A DNA stretch of 64,000 nt from Niabella drilacis (GTDB taxonomy: Bacteria > Bacteroidota > Bacteroidia > Chitinophagales > Chitinophagaceae): contig NZ_FMZO01000007.1 of NCBI RefSeq assembly GCF_900101395.1, forward strand, positions 1 to 64,000, read 5' to 3'. This document shows positions 53,669-63,043 of the stretch, piece after piece; the stretch's first letter is position 1; each line of letters opens with the position of its first letter. The notes under the pieces are model-generated. The model saw only the letters and a list, made by a program, of their open reading frames with translations. It had not been told where the DNA came from and ran no database searches. The position numbers were made by a program, and so were the translations under genes.

Positions 53669-55234
53669 ATGCCCAGTAGGTCGACAGACGCGTTATTTCA
53701 ATTGATAAAATCGCTGGAAAAATCAGAAAAGCGGAACCTGAAGCTTTTTGCGGGGCGTAACTCCGGTGCTGAATCGCTCAAAAGCATGCAGCTTTTTAAT
53801 GCCCTGGATAAATTGACGGAATACGACGAAAAACAGGTGCTGAAACGGGTGCCCTCTGTAAGCAAGCAACAGCTCTCCAATACCAAAGCACTGCTGTATA
53901 AGCAGATACTGGGAAGCCTGAGGATCATCCGGGATGACAAGAATGTAGACATGCAGCTGCGGGAAATGATGGATAGTGCCCGCATCCTGTTTAACAAGGG
54001 GCTTTACCTGCAGACCCTGAAAGTGCTGGATAAAACCAAGGAATTTGCCCGCACCTACCATCAGCTGACCTATTTGCAGCAGGCATTGTTTTTTGAAAAG
54101 AAAATAGAAGGCCTCTACATAACCCGGAGCATCCAGAGCCGGGCAGACGAACTGGCGGAAGAGGCGGACAGCATCGTGGAAAAACTGGCGCATATCAATA
54201 GCCTCTCCAATCTCGCATTGCAATTGTACAGCTGGTACATCCAGAACGGGCACGCCCGTAATGAGAATGATGTGAAGACGGCCAAACTTTTTTTTGAAAA
54301 AAGCCTCCCCCGGAATGTTGCTCAGCTGGACGGCTTTTATGAAAAGCAATATTACTATCAAAGCTATGCCTGGTATGCATTTATAAAGCTGGATTTCCTG
54401 ATGTTTTACCGGTATTGCCAGAAATGGGTAGATACTTTTGAGGCCGCTCCGCATATGATCGCTGTTGAAACAACAATGTATATCAAGGGAGTGCATAACC
54501 TGATGAGCGCCCACTTTGACCTGATGAACCATGAAGGGCTGGCTGCCTGTATCAAAAAATTCAAGCATTTTGTGCAAACCCCGCTGGTACAGGATAACAA
54601 CAATAACCGGATCACGGGGTATGTGTACCTGTATACAGCGGTGATTAACCTGCATTTCCTGGAAGGCACGTTTCACAGGGGATTGAAGATGGTGCCCTAC
54701 CTGGAGGAGATGCTGGTGGAGCATGGGAGGTACCTTGACCGGCACCGGGTAATGGTGTTTTATTATAAGATCGCCTGCCTGTATTTTGGAAGCGGCAATA
54801 ACAAAAAGGCTATTGATTACCTGAACCGGATCATCCATCAGAAAGATGACCTGAGAACCGATCTGCAATGTTATTCCCGTTTGCTGCACCTGATCGCCCA
54901 CTATGAGCTGGGTAATTTTGATCTGCTGGAATACCTGATCAAATCGGTATACCGGTACATGGCAAAGATGGAGAACCTCAGCAAAGTAGAGGAAGAAATG
55001 TTCCGTTTCCTCCGGAATGCATTCCGGTTCAACGCAAAAACCATCCGGCCGGAATTTGAGAAGCTGCTGACGAAACTCAAAAAATATCAAAGTAACCGCC
55101 TGGAGGCAAGGGCTTTTGCCTACCTGGATGTGATCAGCTGGCTGGAGAGTAAACTGTCAGGGATCAATGTGCAGGATGTGATCCGGAAGAAATATCTGCG
55201 GGAGACCCGTTCTGTAAAAAAAATCGCTCCCTGA
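53669..55234 (+). CDS. Conserved helical-repeat protein of Bacteroidota, unknown function
   Basis: A 521-aa all-helical soluble protein without signal peptide, with a degenerate TPR-like pattern in the middle ('KIACLYFGSGNNKKAIDYLNRII'). Proteins of this type are often annotated hypothetical in Bacteroidota. The start has a clear ribosome binding site (AAGGAG) 9 bp upstream, unusual in this window. It is divergent from leuA. Its 3' end carries the terminator of the convergent gene. Confidence 0.75.
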   Translation: MPSRSTDALFQLIKSLEKSEKRNLKLFAGRNSGAESLKSMQLFNALDKLTEYDEKQVLKRVPSVSKQQLSNTKALLYKQILGSLRIIRDDKNVDMQLREMMDSARILFNKGLYLQTLKVLDKTKEFARTYHQLTYLQQALFFEKKIEGLYITRSIQSRADELAEEADSIVEKLAHINSLSNLALQLYSWYIQNGHARNENDVKTAKLFFEKSLPRNVAQLDGFYEKQYYYQSYAWYAFIKLDFLMFYRYCQKWVDTFEAAPHMIAVETTMYIKGVHNLMSAHFDLMNHEGLAACIKKFKHFVQTPLVQDNNNNRITGYVYLYTAVINLHFLEGTFHRGLKMVPYLEEMLVEHGRYLDRHRVMVFYYKIACLYFGSGNNKKAIDYLNRIIHQKDDLRTDLQCYSRLLHLIAHYELGNFDLLEYLIKSVYRYMAKMENLSKVEEEMFRFLRNAFRFNAKTIRPEFEKLLTKLKKYQSNRLEARAFAYLDVISWLESKLSGINVQDVIRKKYLRETRSVKKIAP

Positions 55235-55247
55235 TGAAGGAGCGATT
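55222..55247 (-). terminator. Intrinsic terminator overlapping the end of the plus-strand gene
   Basis: AATCGCTCC (55222-55230) and GGAGCGATT (55239-55247) form a 9-bp perfect stem around the TGA stop at 55232-55234. In the minus-strand transcript the stem is followed by a run of eight T, so it terminates the 55279-55641 gene. It may also serve the plus-strand gene with lower efficiency. Confidence 0.85.
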
Positions 55248-55278
55248 CAGTTTCTTATAACGATTCTACTTCCGGTAA

Positions 55279-55641
55279 TTATCGGTACAGGTTCCTCACC
55301 GATTCGTTCGGGTTGAAGGTAAACCGGTTTAATATCACTTTCTTTTTGTAAGGTACCATATAGGTATTGGCTCCTTTCTGGTAAGAAATAGAAGTATTCA
55401 GGTTAATATAATTGTTATTGGTTGTGCTTGTGTTCGTAAGTACCCGGTCTCCTCTGAACTGGTAATCAGATCTCAGGGAAAAAGATGAAAGTTGCTTTTC
55501 AAATTTATTTTCAGCAACTACATAACCGCTTTTCGGTTTGTCTTTCCCATGATCAACATCTGTAGCGGTATTTTCAGTTGCAAACGAAACACCCCCTACA
55601 GCCAGGACAAAAAGCACAGTAAGTAAGAAGGTTTTCAACAT
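55279..55641 (-). CDS. Small exported protein, unknown function
   Basis: A 120-aa protein with a strong signal peptide ending near 'VSFATENTA'. The mature part is beta-rich with an 'NTSTTNNNYINLNTSISYQKG' stretch and a basic C-terminus ('MVPYKKKVILNRFTF'). No cysteines or known domain. It is likely periplasmic or surface-located. A terminator lies 32 bp after the stop, and an exact promoter element is upstream, so it is probably monocistronic. Confidence 0.7.
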   Translation of the reverse strand: MLKTFLLTVLFVLAVGGVSFATENTATDVDHGKDKPKSGYVVAENKFEKQLSSFSLRSDYQFRGDRVLTNTSTTNNNYINLNTSISYQKGANTYMVPYKKKVILNRFTFNPNESVRNLYR

Positions 55642-55986
55642 TTTTTTATGTCTTTAATAATTTAAACTGATACAAAGGTATAATATAATTGTAAGAATCG
55701 AAAATTTTAATTTTTTTTTAACCAGAAAACCCTTTATATGAATATCAGATAATCGTATTCCGGAACGGGTTAGAGAATTTTTAAACCTTTTTAAGGGTAT
55801 GATTTTTTTCATATTATTGATTTGTAGCGTTTTATATAAAATGCAACAAAAGTGCCGGCAAAAGCCTCTTATAAGAAAGTTTTACACACAGGAGGATAAC
55901 TTATGAGGGGTGGAAATAGTATTATTTTACTATATTGAAACAAATTAGTGGATTTTGTGGTTTTGATAATAAATAAATGAGCAGAT
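55642..55986. promoter_or_regulatory. AT-rich divergent promoter region
   Basis: The minus strand carries TACCTTTG at 55673-55680, an exact TAnnTTTG match 32 bp before the small exported protein's ATG, with an AT-rich -33 region but no exact TTG at the ideal distance. The rest of the 345 bp is very AT-rich and holds no visible gene; the promoter of the TPR gene must lie here but is not resolved. Confidence 0.6.
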
Positions 55987-57408
55987 ATGAGAGAGTATTC
56001 GCATCAGAGCGAGGAGCGCAAGGAGGATATAGAAGAATTATTACAACGCTATGAAAATCTGAAAACAGGGCGCTCGGCATCCTATCTTGAAGAAGAGGAG
56101 TTTGAACGGATTATCAACTATTTTGAGTCCCGCGAGGCGTTTAAGAAGGCACTGCAGGCCACAGAAACGGCAATGGAGCAGTTTCCGTATTCGGCAGGGT
56201 TACTGATAAAGAAAGCCGACCTCGTTTTAAATAACCGGGCCTACGATGTGGCCCTCGAATTACTGGATAAGGCTTCGATATTTGACGGGAACAATATTGA
56301 TATTTATATTTTAAGAACGGAGGCGCTGCTGGCCCTTGACCGGCAGGAAGAGGCCGTAGTGCTCCTGGAAGAAGCGCTGACGCTTTTTGAAGGAGATGAA
56401 AAAATAGAGCTGCTCTTTGAACTGGCAGACGTATATGATGACTATGAGAGCTTTGATAAAGTCTTTGACTGCCTGAAATGGATCCTGGAGCTGGAACCGG
56501 CTAATGAAGAGGCCTTGTATAAGATCTGTTTCTGGACGGACTATACCGGCCGGAATGCGGAAAGTATCGAACTGCATCAGAAGATCATCAACGAGTTTCC
56601 CTATTGTGAACTGGCCTGGTTCAATTTGGGTGCGGCCTACCAGGGAATTAAACTGTACGAAAAGGCAATTGATGCCTATAAATACGCCATCGCTATTGAT
56701 GAAAAATTTGATTATGCCTACCGGAATATCGGGGATGCTTATATCCGGCTCCGCAAGTATAAGGACGCCATAGAATACCTGGAGCGGGTGCTGGAACTGG
56801 CCAAACCGGAGGATGTGATCTACGAGGCGATCGGGTATTGTTATGAAAAACTGAAAAATTACGCCCAGGCCCGGTTCTACTTTCGCAAAGCTTCACATCT
56901 TAATGACGATAAGGGGGCTTTGCTGTATAAAATGGCGCTTACCTATTATAAAGAAGATAAATTTGAGCTGTGCATCCGTCAACTGGAGGCTGCGCTGAAG
57001 ATCAAGAATAATATGCCGGAATACCTGTTGCTGATGGGGCAAAGCAAGCTGGCGCTGGGACTGGAAAAGGAAGCACTGCAATATTTTTTAAACGTGGTGC
57101 GGCTGCGCCCGAAACAACTGATGGGCTGGGAGGCGCTGATCATCTGCCTTTATAAGGCGGAACAGTTTGGCCAGGGCCTGGAGCAGATTGAGAATGCCGT
57201 CCTGCGGATTGGTGCTGATAAACCATTATTCTATTATTACAGGGCGCTTTTCTATTTTGGTATGGGACAATCGAAGCAGGCGCTGGTGGAGCTGGAAGAG
57301 GGGCTGGTAAAAGCTCCCCGCCAATTGAAAAAGATCCTGGAAATTGAACCGGCACTGCTGCAGCGGCCGGCTGTAACGGCCCTGATCGCAAAGCTGAAAC
57401 GGAAGTGA
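55987..57408 (+). CDS. Tetratricopeptide-repeat protein
   Basis: A 473-aa cytosolic protein composed of about ten TPR-like helix pairs; clear units include 'AWFNLGAAYQGIKLYEKAIDAYKYAIAID', 'AYRNIGDAYIRLRKYKDAIEYLERVLELA' and 'EAIGYCYEKLKNYAQARFYFRKASHLN'. No signal peptide. It acts as a protein-binding scaffold in general; this conserved Bacteroidota form has no known partner. Monocistronic. Confidence 0.85.
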   Translation: MREYSHQSEERKEDIEELLQRYENLKTGRSASYLEEEEFERIINYFESREAFKKALQATETAMEQFPYSAGLLIKKADLVLNNRAYDVALELLDKASIFDGNNIDIYILRTEALLALDRQEEAVVLLEEALTLFEGDEKIELLFELADVYDDYESFDKVFDCLKWILELEPANEEALYKICFWTDYTGRNAESIELHQKIINEFPYCELAWFNLGAAYQGIKLYEKAIDAYKYAIAIDEKFDYAYRNIGDAYIRLRKYKDAIEYLERVLELAKPEDVIYEAIGYCYEKLKNYAQARFYFRKASHLNDDKGALLYKMALTYYKEDKFELCIRQLEAALKIKNNMPEYLLLMGQSKLALGLEKEALQYFLNVVRLRPKQLMGWEALIICLYKAEQFGQGLEQIENAVLRIGADKPLFYYYRALFYFGMGQSKQALVELEEGLVKAPRQLKKILEIEPALLQRPAVTALIAKLKRK

Positions 57409-57615
57409 TTTTTGATGCTTATTGTTTCAAGGTTCCGGTGCTCAATGTTTTGTGCGCCCAGGGCTGAATGCATACCACCACTATTGGGTTTATGGTGTTC
57501 ATAGTAGCACCGGCAGCTGATGTTTGATGTTCCCTTGGCGGGCCGGGGGAGTTTGGTCTGTGTATCCCGCAAAACTTTCCGGCGGATGCTGTATTTAGCC
57601 AATTAGCGGAAGCGT

Positions 57616-58890
57616 ATGAATAAGAGATATTATCGTCTGGCAGTTATTTTAGTACCACTGTTTTGGCTGGTCAGTTCCGGGGCCTCGGCCCAGGAATATA
57701 AACGGGTGCATCTTACCGGAAGTTTTCCTGATCTGCCGGGCGCCAGAATGTTTATAATGCCATTGAAAATAGACACTCCTCTAAATAAAGGGAAGCTGGA
57801 TATTTGGCTGGAAAATATTGAAGCCGGAGAATATCCCATTGGGATTGGCTATCCTCTGGAAAAAGGAAGCGCTCCCATTTACTTCAGATCAAAAGATGGG
57901 GGTATCAAACTTTTGAAAAATGATCATCCTGCGGCAACATTATTTACATATATTTATTTGGATCCGGGTCAATCTGATTCATACGTTCTGACACCCGTTA
58001 AGGGGTTGACCGTTCAGAAGATCTTGAACTACAAACAATATGATAATTTTAGATCCGATCTCTTCGGGCTGAATATCAGCTCAAACGCCAGGGATGCTGA
58101 ACTATATGAGAAGATCGTAAAGCTGAACGAACAGTATAACAAACGGTCTGTCTATAAAATTATGGATAGCTTGTATCAGAGAAGTACGCTTCCTGACAAG
58201 ATTTATAGTGAGTTTGAAAGGGAAGCCAAAAGGCAGAACCATCAAAATAATTATGCGGCCCTGTTAAAGGCGAAAAGAGCTTTTGCAATGAAGCATCCCG
58301 GAAGCCCGATTGCGGCGCTTGCTATCCTGGATATCGACAGTGCCAATTTAGCGGAGCACCTGGGTAGCTACCAGCAGATCATGGGTAAGATGACCGGAAG
58401 GGCCATCAAAAGCAGCTATTATGAAAATATGAAGTTAAAGATCGCTGCCCTTAACGGAGTAAATTTGAAAGAAGGGGATCCATTTGCATTGCCGTCCGGG
58501 AAAACGCCCGGGTCAAAAATATTAAACTACAACCCTGTTGATTATAAATATACGCTCGTTGAGTTTTGGGCTTCCTGGTGTGTGCCGTGCAGGGCGCAAA
58601 ATCCCCGGTGGAATGCGATGCTGCGGCAATATAAAAATAAAGGGTTTGCGATATTGGGCGTATCCCTGGATCAGTATGCGGTGGAGTGGAACGCTGCCAT
58701 TCAAAAAGACCGCCTGGAAAATTGGCTGCATGTTTCGGATCTGGAGTCTTCCTTTAGTTCTGCCAACGCCCTCCGATATGGGATACAGTTTATTCCTTTT
58801 AATTTGTTGATTGATTCAAAGGGGCGCATCCTGCGGAAGAATATTGACCCTTCGGGGGTAGCCATCTTCCTGCAAAAAAATATTCCATAA
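57616..58890 (+). CDS. Exported TlpA-family thioredoxin-like protein
   Basis: A 424-aa protein. The N-terminal signal peptide ends near 'GASAQ'. Residues about 25-270 form the beta-rich and helical region common in Bacteroidota TlpA-like proteins. The C-terminal thioredoxin domain has the redox pair Cys322-Cys325 in 'FWASWCVPC' and the cis-Pro region 'YGIQFIPFNLLIDSKG'. It would reduce or oxidise cysteines in the periplasm or on the outer membrane surface. It lies 207 bp after the TPR gene, and a shared role is not indicated. Confidence 0.92.
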   Translation: MNKRYYRLAVILVPLFWLVSSGASAQEYKRVHLTGSFPDLPGARMFIMPLKIDTPLNKGKLDIWLENIEAGEYPIGIGYPLEKGSAPIYFRSKDGGIKLLKNDHPAATLFTYIYLDPGQSDSYVLTPVKGLTVQKILNYKQYDNFRSDLFGLNISSNARDAELYEKIVKLNEQYNKRSVYKIMDSLYQRSTLPDKIYSEFEREAKRQNHQNNYAALLKAKRAFAMKHPGSPIAALAILDIDSANLAEHLGSYQQIMGKMTGRAIKSSYYENMKLKIAALNGVNLKEGDPFALPSGKTPGSKILNYNPVDYKYTLVEFWASWCVPCRAQNPRWNAMLRQYKNKGFAILGVSLDQYAVEWNAAIQKDRLENWLHVSDLESSFSSANALRYGIQFIPFNLLIDSKGRILRKNIDPSGVAIFLQKNIP

Positions 58891-58983
58891 AATCTGTTGC
58901 CCGGGATTTCAGCGATCCGGGTGGTGCATCCACCACTTCAAAATGCCCGATAACCGAAGGCGGACCACTGGCGTGCCCGCAAC

Positions 58984-61900
58984 TCAATGTTTCGTCTTTC
59001 GTATATACCTGCGTTCCTTTCCCCTGACACCCGGTATCCCGATGCTGGATTTAATACCTTCCAGGGCCGATTTGATCAGGAAATTAATGGGCGATTTGTC
59101 TTTCAGCCGCTCAAAGAACACCGGCGCATTTTTGCCCTTATTATTTTTCCGGAGAATGAGTGCATTGGCGGCCCAGCTGATGAGTTTGTCAGAAAAGCGC
59201 TGGGTGCTTTGGTCCTTCCTGTTCATCAGTCTCAGTTTTAATCCCTGGTAATACATGCGCATTGATCCGCTGGAATAGTCTTCATTACCCAGGCCGGTCA
59301 TGTCCAGGCTGTCCAGCTGCCCCCGCAATACTTCAGCGCTTACTAACGGAAGCAGGGACTGGTTCCATTTTTTCAGGTCCAGCGGGCCGGTATGTAATTG
59401 CATGCGAAACCGCTCCAGGCTGTCTGTGTAGGATTGCTGTACTGATAAACGGGTACTTAATGCGCCAAGCACATCTGCCTGTGCGCAGATGTAAAGGCTG
59501 TCGGAAGGCCGGAGCCCATAGTTCCGTACAGGATACAATAATGCGTTCAGGTTGTTTACCGGAATGATCCCCAGCTTGTTGGTAACCGGGTTGATCTCCC
59601 GGTATTCCACATAGGCATTGGAAATACCAACGGTGTCTATATTGATCCGGATGGGGATGTTCAGTATCTGTTTAACCGGCAGCCCTTTGTATTTTTTTGC
59701 AGTGTCCGGCTGTGTTTTGTCTTTAAAGGAGAGTAGCTTTACCGCGTCTGCATGCAGTGCACCAATTTTAAGAATACTATCGGAGCCATAGGCCTGGTTG
59801 TCGAAGGGGCCGCCGCTGATCGTTCCGGTGTTCAATGTGAGATAATCTTCGTTAAAGGCCTTTGCTTTCTGGTAATCTCCGATGCTTTGGACCGGCGCCA
59901 GGTTGAAGGAGTCGACCTTGAAAAAGCCCTTGTTAAAATTGAAGTTATACCAGTGCAGCCTGTTTTTAGCAGTGGTATAACTGCCGGTGGCATTGCCGAT
60001 GTAAAGCTGATCGCTTGCCCGGATCACTGCTCCTATATTCCGGAGGTCCCTGGAATTGAGGGCGATATTCCGTACTTCCCCCGTATCCAGTTTGAGGACT
60101 GCATTCTTTTTTCCCAGGCTGTCAAATACCAGCTGATCCATGGAGTGTACACTCAGCAATGTGCTCCAGTCCAGCGTACCAGCGTCGTTTTTACCCGCTT
60201 TTAACTGGTCGAGCGTTATATTCAGTTTGTTATAATTGGTGGCAAAACGGTTCCCGTTGCTGTTATTCAAAAACTCAAAGTTGGTCAGGTAGGCCTGCAG
60301 CTGTCCAATATTGAGGAGCTGGCTGTGGTTAGCGGTCAGCTCGTGGATCCGCAGGTAGCTGTTCTCTGGTACACCATCCCAACGGACGGTGCTGGCCTCA
60401 TTTTTTTTATTGACAAAACGAAGCTCCAGCTTAGGCCGCTGTAATAATACATCACCGAGGAGGATCTCCGGCATCTGCTTTTTTTCTTCCGGCCGGCTGT
60501 CCTCTTTTTTTTCAAAGTGCCCGCTTATATCCGGATCCGCAAGTGTAAGCGTTTGCAACTGCAGTGTTCCGTTGATGATACGGTTCATATAGGGAACGAA
60601 GGTTATTTGCGGAATTTTTACCCGGATGGAATCCGTTCCTGTTGTTTTTTCAAATACAAAATTATGTAAGGTACTGGTGGTGGTGTCGTTTACCATAAGC
60701 TGCCCGGCTGTCATGCGCTGCCCGGGCATTGTTACCAGCAAATTGCTCCCCTTAAGTGCAAGCCCTTTTACAATGATATCGGCATGTTTGTTTTTGCGCA
60801 GCTCTTTTACGGCAAGCGATTGAAAGTGCCCGCTGATATCCTGGTGTACGTTATGGATCCGGAGGGTCGTATTTTTACCGTCAAGATCATTGATCAGAAG
60901 ATGATTCAGGGCTCTTTTCCTGGGAGCCTTTTCTGAAGGGGATTGTTTGTTGACACGGATGTCGGCATTTTGCCACCGGATGCCAAAGATGGATAGCCGT
61001 TGATTGGTGCTGTCCAGGATCAGGTCTCCGATCCGGGCATCGGTTATTGCAGCCTGGATGCTGTTGCCCTGTACGGCCATGCTGGCGGCCCTGATGCCCT
61101 TGTTCTTGTCCAGGGCGGCCTGGTTCAGTGTTACCGAAAGCGCCCCTTTTTTGAACAAGCCTTTGTTAAAATTGAAGACTTTGATCGAATGCCGGATGTG
61201 TTTTACCTTGCGGGAAGCGGTCAGCTCATCCGGCATAACCGAAAGGTTGGCATTGACGAGGTTGAGTGTTGCATTTTTCCCAAGGTTAAGGCGGATGTCG
61301 CCATTCTGGATGCTTAGGGCATCCAGGTTCATTACAGAGCCGATATTACTGAGGGTATGAAAGATGCTTTTATCTTTTTTTGTTCCCGGGGATCTTAGCG
61401 AATACTCGATTTCCGGGTTGAGGAACAATGCGCTGCCGGCGCTGAAAAAGTTGTCGTATAATAACGATTCCCAGGACAGGCCACGGAGCTCGAAGCGGGG
61501 CATTTGGATATTGTTGACCAGCTTTCCCCTGTCGTATTCTTTGAATGAAAATTTTGTCAGGTTGATCGCATCATTCAGGAACTGGATGCTGTCAAAGGCC
61601 AGCGCGTATCTTCCATCCTGCAGGCGCGTTTCATAGTTGTGCAGTGTCATCAGGAATTTGTCCACTTTTACCATCTGGTCAAAGCTCTGGCGGATCATCA
61701 GACCCTGTAACTCGAAATTGTTGTGGCTCGAACTAAAGGTATTGACCTTTCCTTTCCGGATGGTGTTGATGTTGATGCCGGCGTTCTGCACAATGACATA
61801 ATTGAGCATAACATCCCCGAACAACTGCTGGAGCAGGTCGTCGATCTTCTGGATCTTTTTGTTGTTGTGCCGTGCTGTCTTCTGGTCGCTGTCGATGTCC

Positions 61901-62880
61901 AGGAAAATATTGGGATTGGTACTGTAAACCGAATCAGCCTGCACTACTTCTTCATGATAAAGGGTGTCAAAATTGATGTTGGTGAGCCGGAGCTTGTCAA
62001 AATAGATCTTGAAAGCACTTTTGGAGCTGTCATCTTTGGTGCCCCGGATGGTACAGCTGTCAAACTCCACACGCTGATCCTGCAGGGTGAACTTAAAGTT
62101 CTTAAAGCTCAGCATATACCTGTTGCCGGGGAAAATAATGTTCTGGTCATGTGAGCGTATGTAGATCTCGTCGGTAAAAGGGATCTTTTCGCCGGAGTTA
62201 CTGTTTTTCCTGCTGGTGGTGCTGTCTACCTGGAGGCCATTCAGCCGCATATCGATCTTATTGACCACAAAGGGGGTTTCCTGTGGCCGGGTATTGTCGA
62301 TCAGTGAAAGGCTGCCATCATCAAGAATAAACCGGTTGATCTTCAGTTCGTTAATGGCATCGTTAATGGAATTGGATACTTTCCCCATTTCCAGCGCTAC
62401 GGAAAATTTTTCGTCTGCGGCATTCCCGGGGCCTCCCTTGTTCCTGTCGGCCCGCCTGGCCCGCCGGTTCAGCCGGGTAATCGTTACCGCCGGCGTATAA
62501 AGATGGATGGAGTCAATAAGGATCTGCTTTTTAAACAACAGGGGCAGGAAGCCACGGGCTTTTATCGTGATCCGTTTTACGTTAACGTTGTAAAGTGATC
62601 TTGCGGAACTGTCGGTGGAGTAAAACAGGGCCTGCTGCAGCTCGATCCTGTTTTTGATCCAGTTAAACCGGAACTTGTCAACCTTGAGTTTGAGCCGGCC
62701 CTTCGATTGCCGTTCCACGATCTGCTCCAGTGCAGATTCTGCATGGTCGATAAACCAGAAATTAAAGGCAGTGACTACCGTTGCAACGATCCCGAGAACG
62801 ATAAGCCAAAAGCGGTACCGCCTTCTCCTGAACCGGAGGTTCAGGCGTGGTAGGTCTTTCAGACGGATCCTGGTCTTCAA
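58984..62880 (-). CDS. Very large AsmA-like envelope protein
   Basis: A 1298-aa protein with a basic N-terminus and a single membrane helix (about residues 25-43). The rest is a long succession of beta-strand segments, with repeated 'Q-A-L', 'F-L-L' and 'F-N-G-F' patterns such as 'FNFNKGLFK' and 'FNFNKGFFK', consistent with the AsmA/TamB (beta-groove) fold for lipid transport between membranes. The family call is structural inference. The start codon is TTG, since no in-frame ATG is available nearby. The C-terminus is basic (RRYIRKTKH). Confidence 0.6.
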   Translation of the reverse strand: MKTRIRLKDLPRLNLRFRRRRYRFWLIVLGIVATVVTAFNFWFIDHAESALEQIVERQSKGRLKLKVDKFRFNWIKNRIELQQALFYSTDSSARSLYNVNVKRITIKARGFLPLLFKKQILIDSIHLYTPAVTITRLNRRARRADRNKGGPGNAADEKFSVALEMGKVSNSINDAINELKINRFILDDGSLSLIDNTRPQETPFVVNKIDMRLNGLQVDSTTSRKNSNSGEKIPFTDEIYIRSHDQNIIFPGNRYMLSFKNFKFTLQDQRVEFDSCTIRGTKDDSSKSAFKIYFDKLRLTNINFDTLYHEEVVQADSVYSTNPNIFLDIDSDQKTARHNNKKIQKIDDLLQQLFGDVMLNYVIVQNAGININTIRKGKVNTFSSSHNNFELQGLMIRQSFDQMVKVDKFLMTLHNYETRLQDGRYALAFDSIQFLNDAINLTKFSFKEYDRGKLVNNIQMPRFELRGLSWESLLYDNFFSAGSALFLNPEIEYSLRSPGTKKDKSIFHTLSNIGSVMNLDALSIQNGDIRLNLGKNATLNLVNANLSVMPDELTASRKVKHIRHSIKVFNFNKGLFKKGALSVTLNQAALDKNKGIRAASMAVQGNSIQAAITDARIGDLILDSTNQRLSIFGIRWQNADIRVNKQSPSEKAPRKRALNHLLINDLDGKNTTLRIHNVHQDISGHFQSLAVKELRKNKHADIIVKGLALKGSNLLVTMPGQRMTAGQLMVNDTTTSTLHNFVFEKTTGTDSIRVKIPQITFVPYMNRIINGTLQLQTLTLADPDISGHFEKKEDSRPEEKKQMPEILLGDVLLQRPKLELRFVNKKNEASTVRWDGVPENSYLRIHELTANHSQLLNIGQLQAYLTNFEFLNNSNGNRFATNYNKLNITLDQLKAGKNDAGTLDWSTLLSVHSMDQLVFDSLGKKNAVLKLDTGEVRNIALNSRDLRNIGAVIRASDQLYIGNATGSYTTAKNRLHWYNFNFNKGFFKVDSFNLAPVQSIGDYQKAKAFNEDYLTLNTGTISGGPFDNQAYGSDSILKIGALHADAVKLLSFKDKTQPDTAKKYKGLPVKQILNIPIRINIDTVGISNAYVEYREINPVTNKLGIIPVNNLNALLYPVRNYGLRPSDSLYICAQADVLGALSTRLSVQQSYTDSLERFRMQLHTGPLDLKKWNQSLLPLVSAEVLRGQLDSLDMTGLGNEDYSSGSMRMYYQGLKLRLMNRKDQSTQRFSDKLISWAANALILRKNNKGKNAPVFFERLKDKSPINFLIKSALEGIKSSIGIPGVRGKERRYIRKTKH

Positions 62881-62991
62881 AATTTTGTTGGTTTATACTT
62901 AAAAATAGCGAAAAAATGCGGAATGGCTTTGCTAAATAAAAGTATAAATATCAACGTTTTAATAATGTTTTTTGTTGGTCGCTGCTGAAGC

Positions 62992-63029
62992 GCTGAAACA
63001 CAGAAGATTCAGTGTTTCTGTGTTTCGGC
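62992..63029. repeat. Hairpin of 'GAAACACAGA' type repeat downstream of metG
   Basis: GCTGAAACACAGAA (62992-63005) pairs with TTCTGTGTTTCGGC (63016-63029) with one wobble position. The words resemble those at 28738-28949. It lies 14 bp after the metG stop codon, so it may help end or protect the metG transcript, but has no U run. Confidence 0.55.
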
Positions 63030-63043
63030 GGCTCCCCCGTTTT

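Noticed and set aside
53723-55090. 455-aa minus-strand open frame opposite the helical-repeat gene
   Set aside because: The plus-strand gene has a ribosome binding site and a protein-like helical composition. The minus frame has none and lies wholly inside it.
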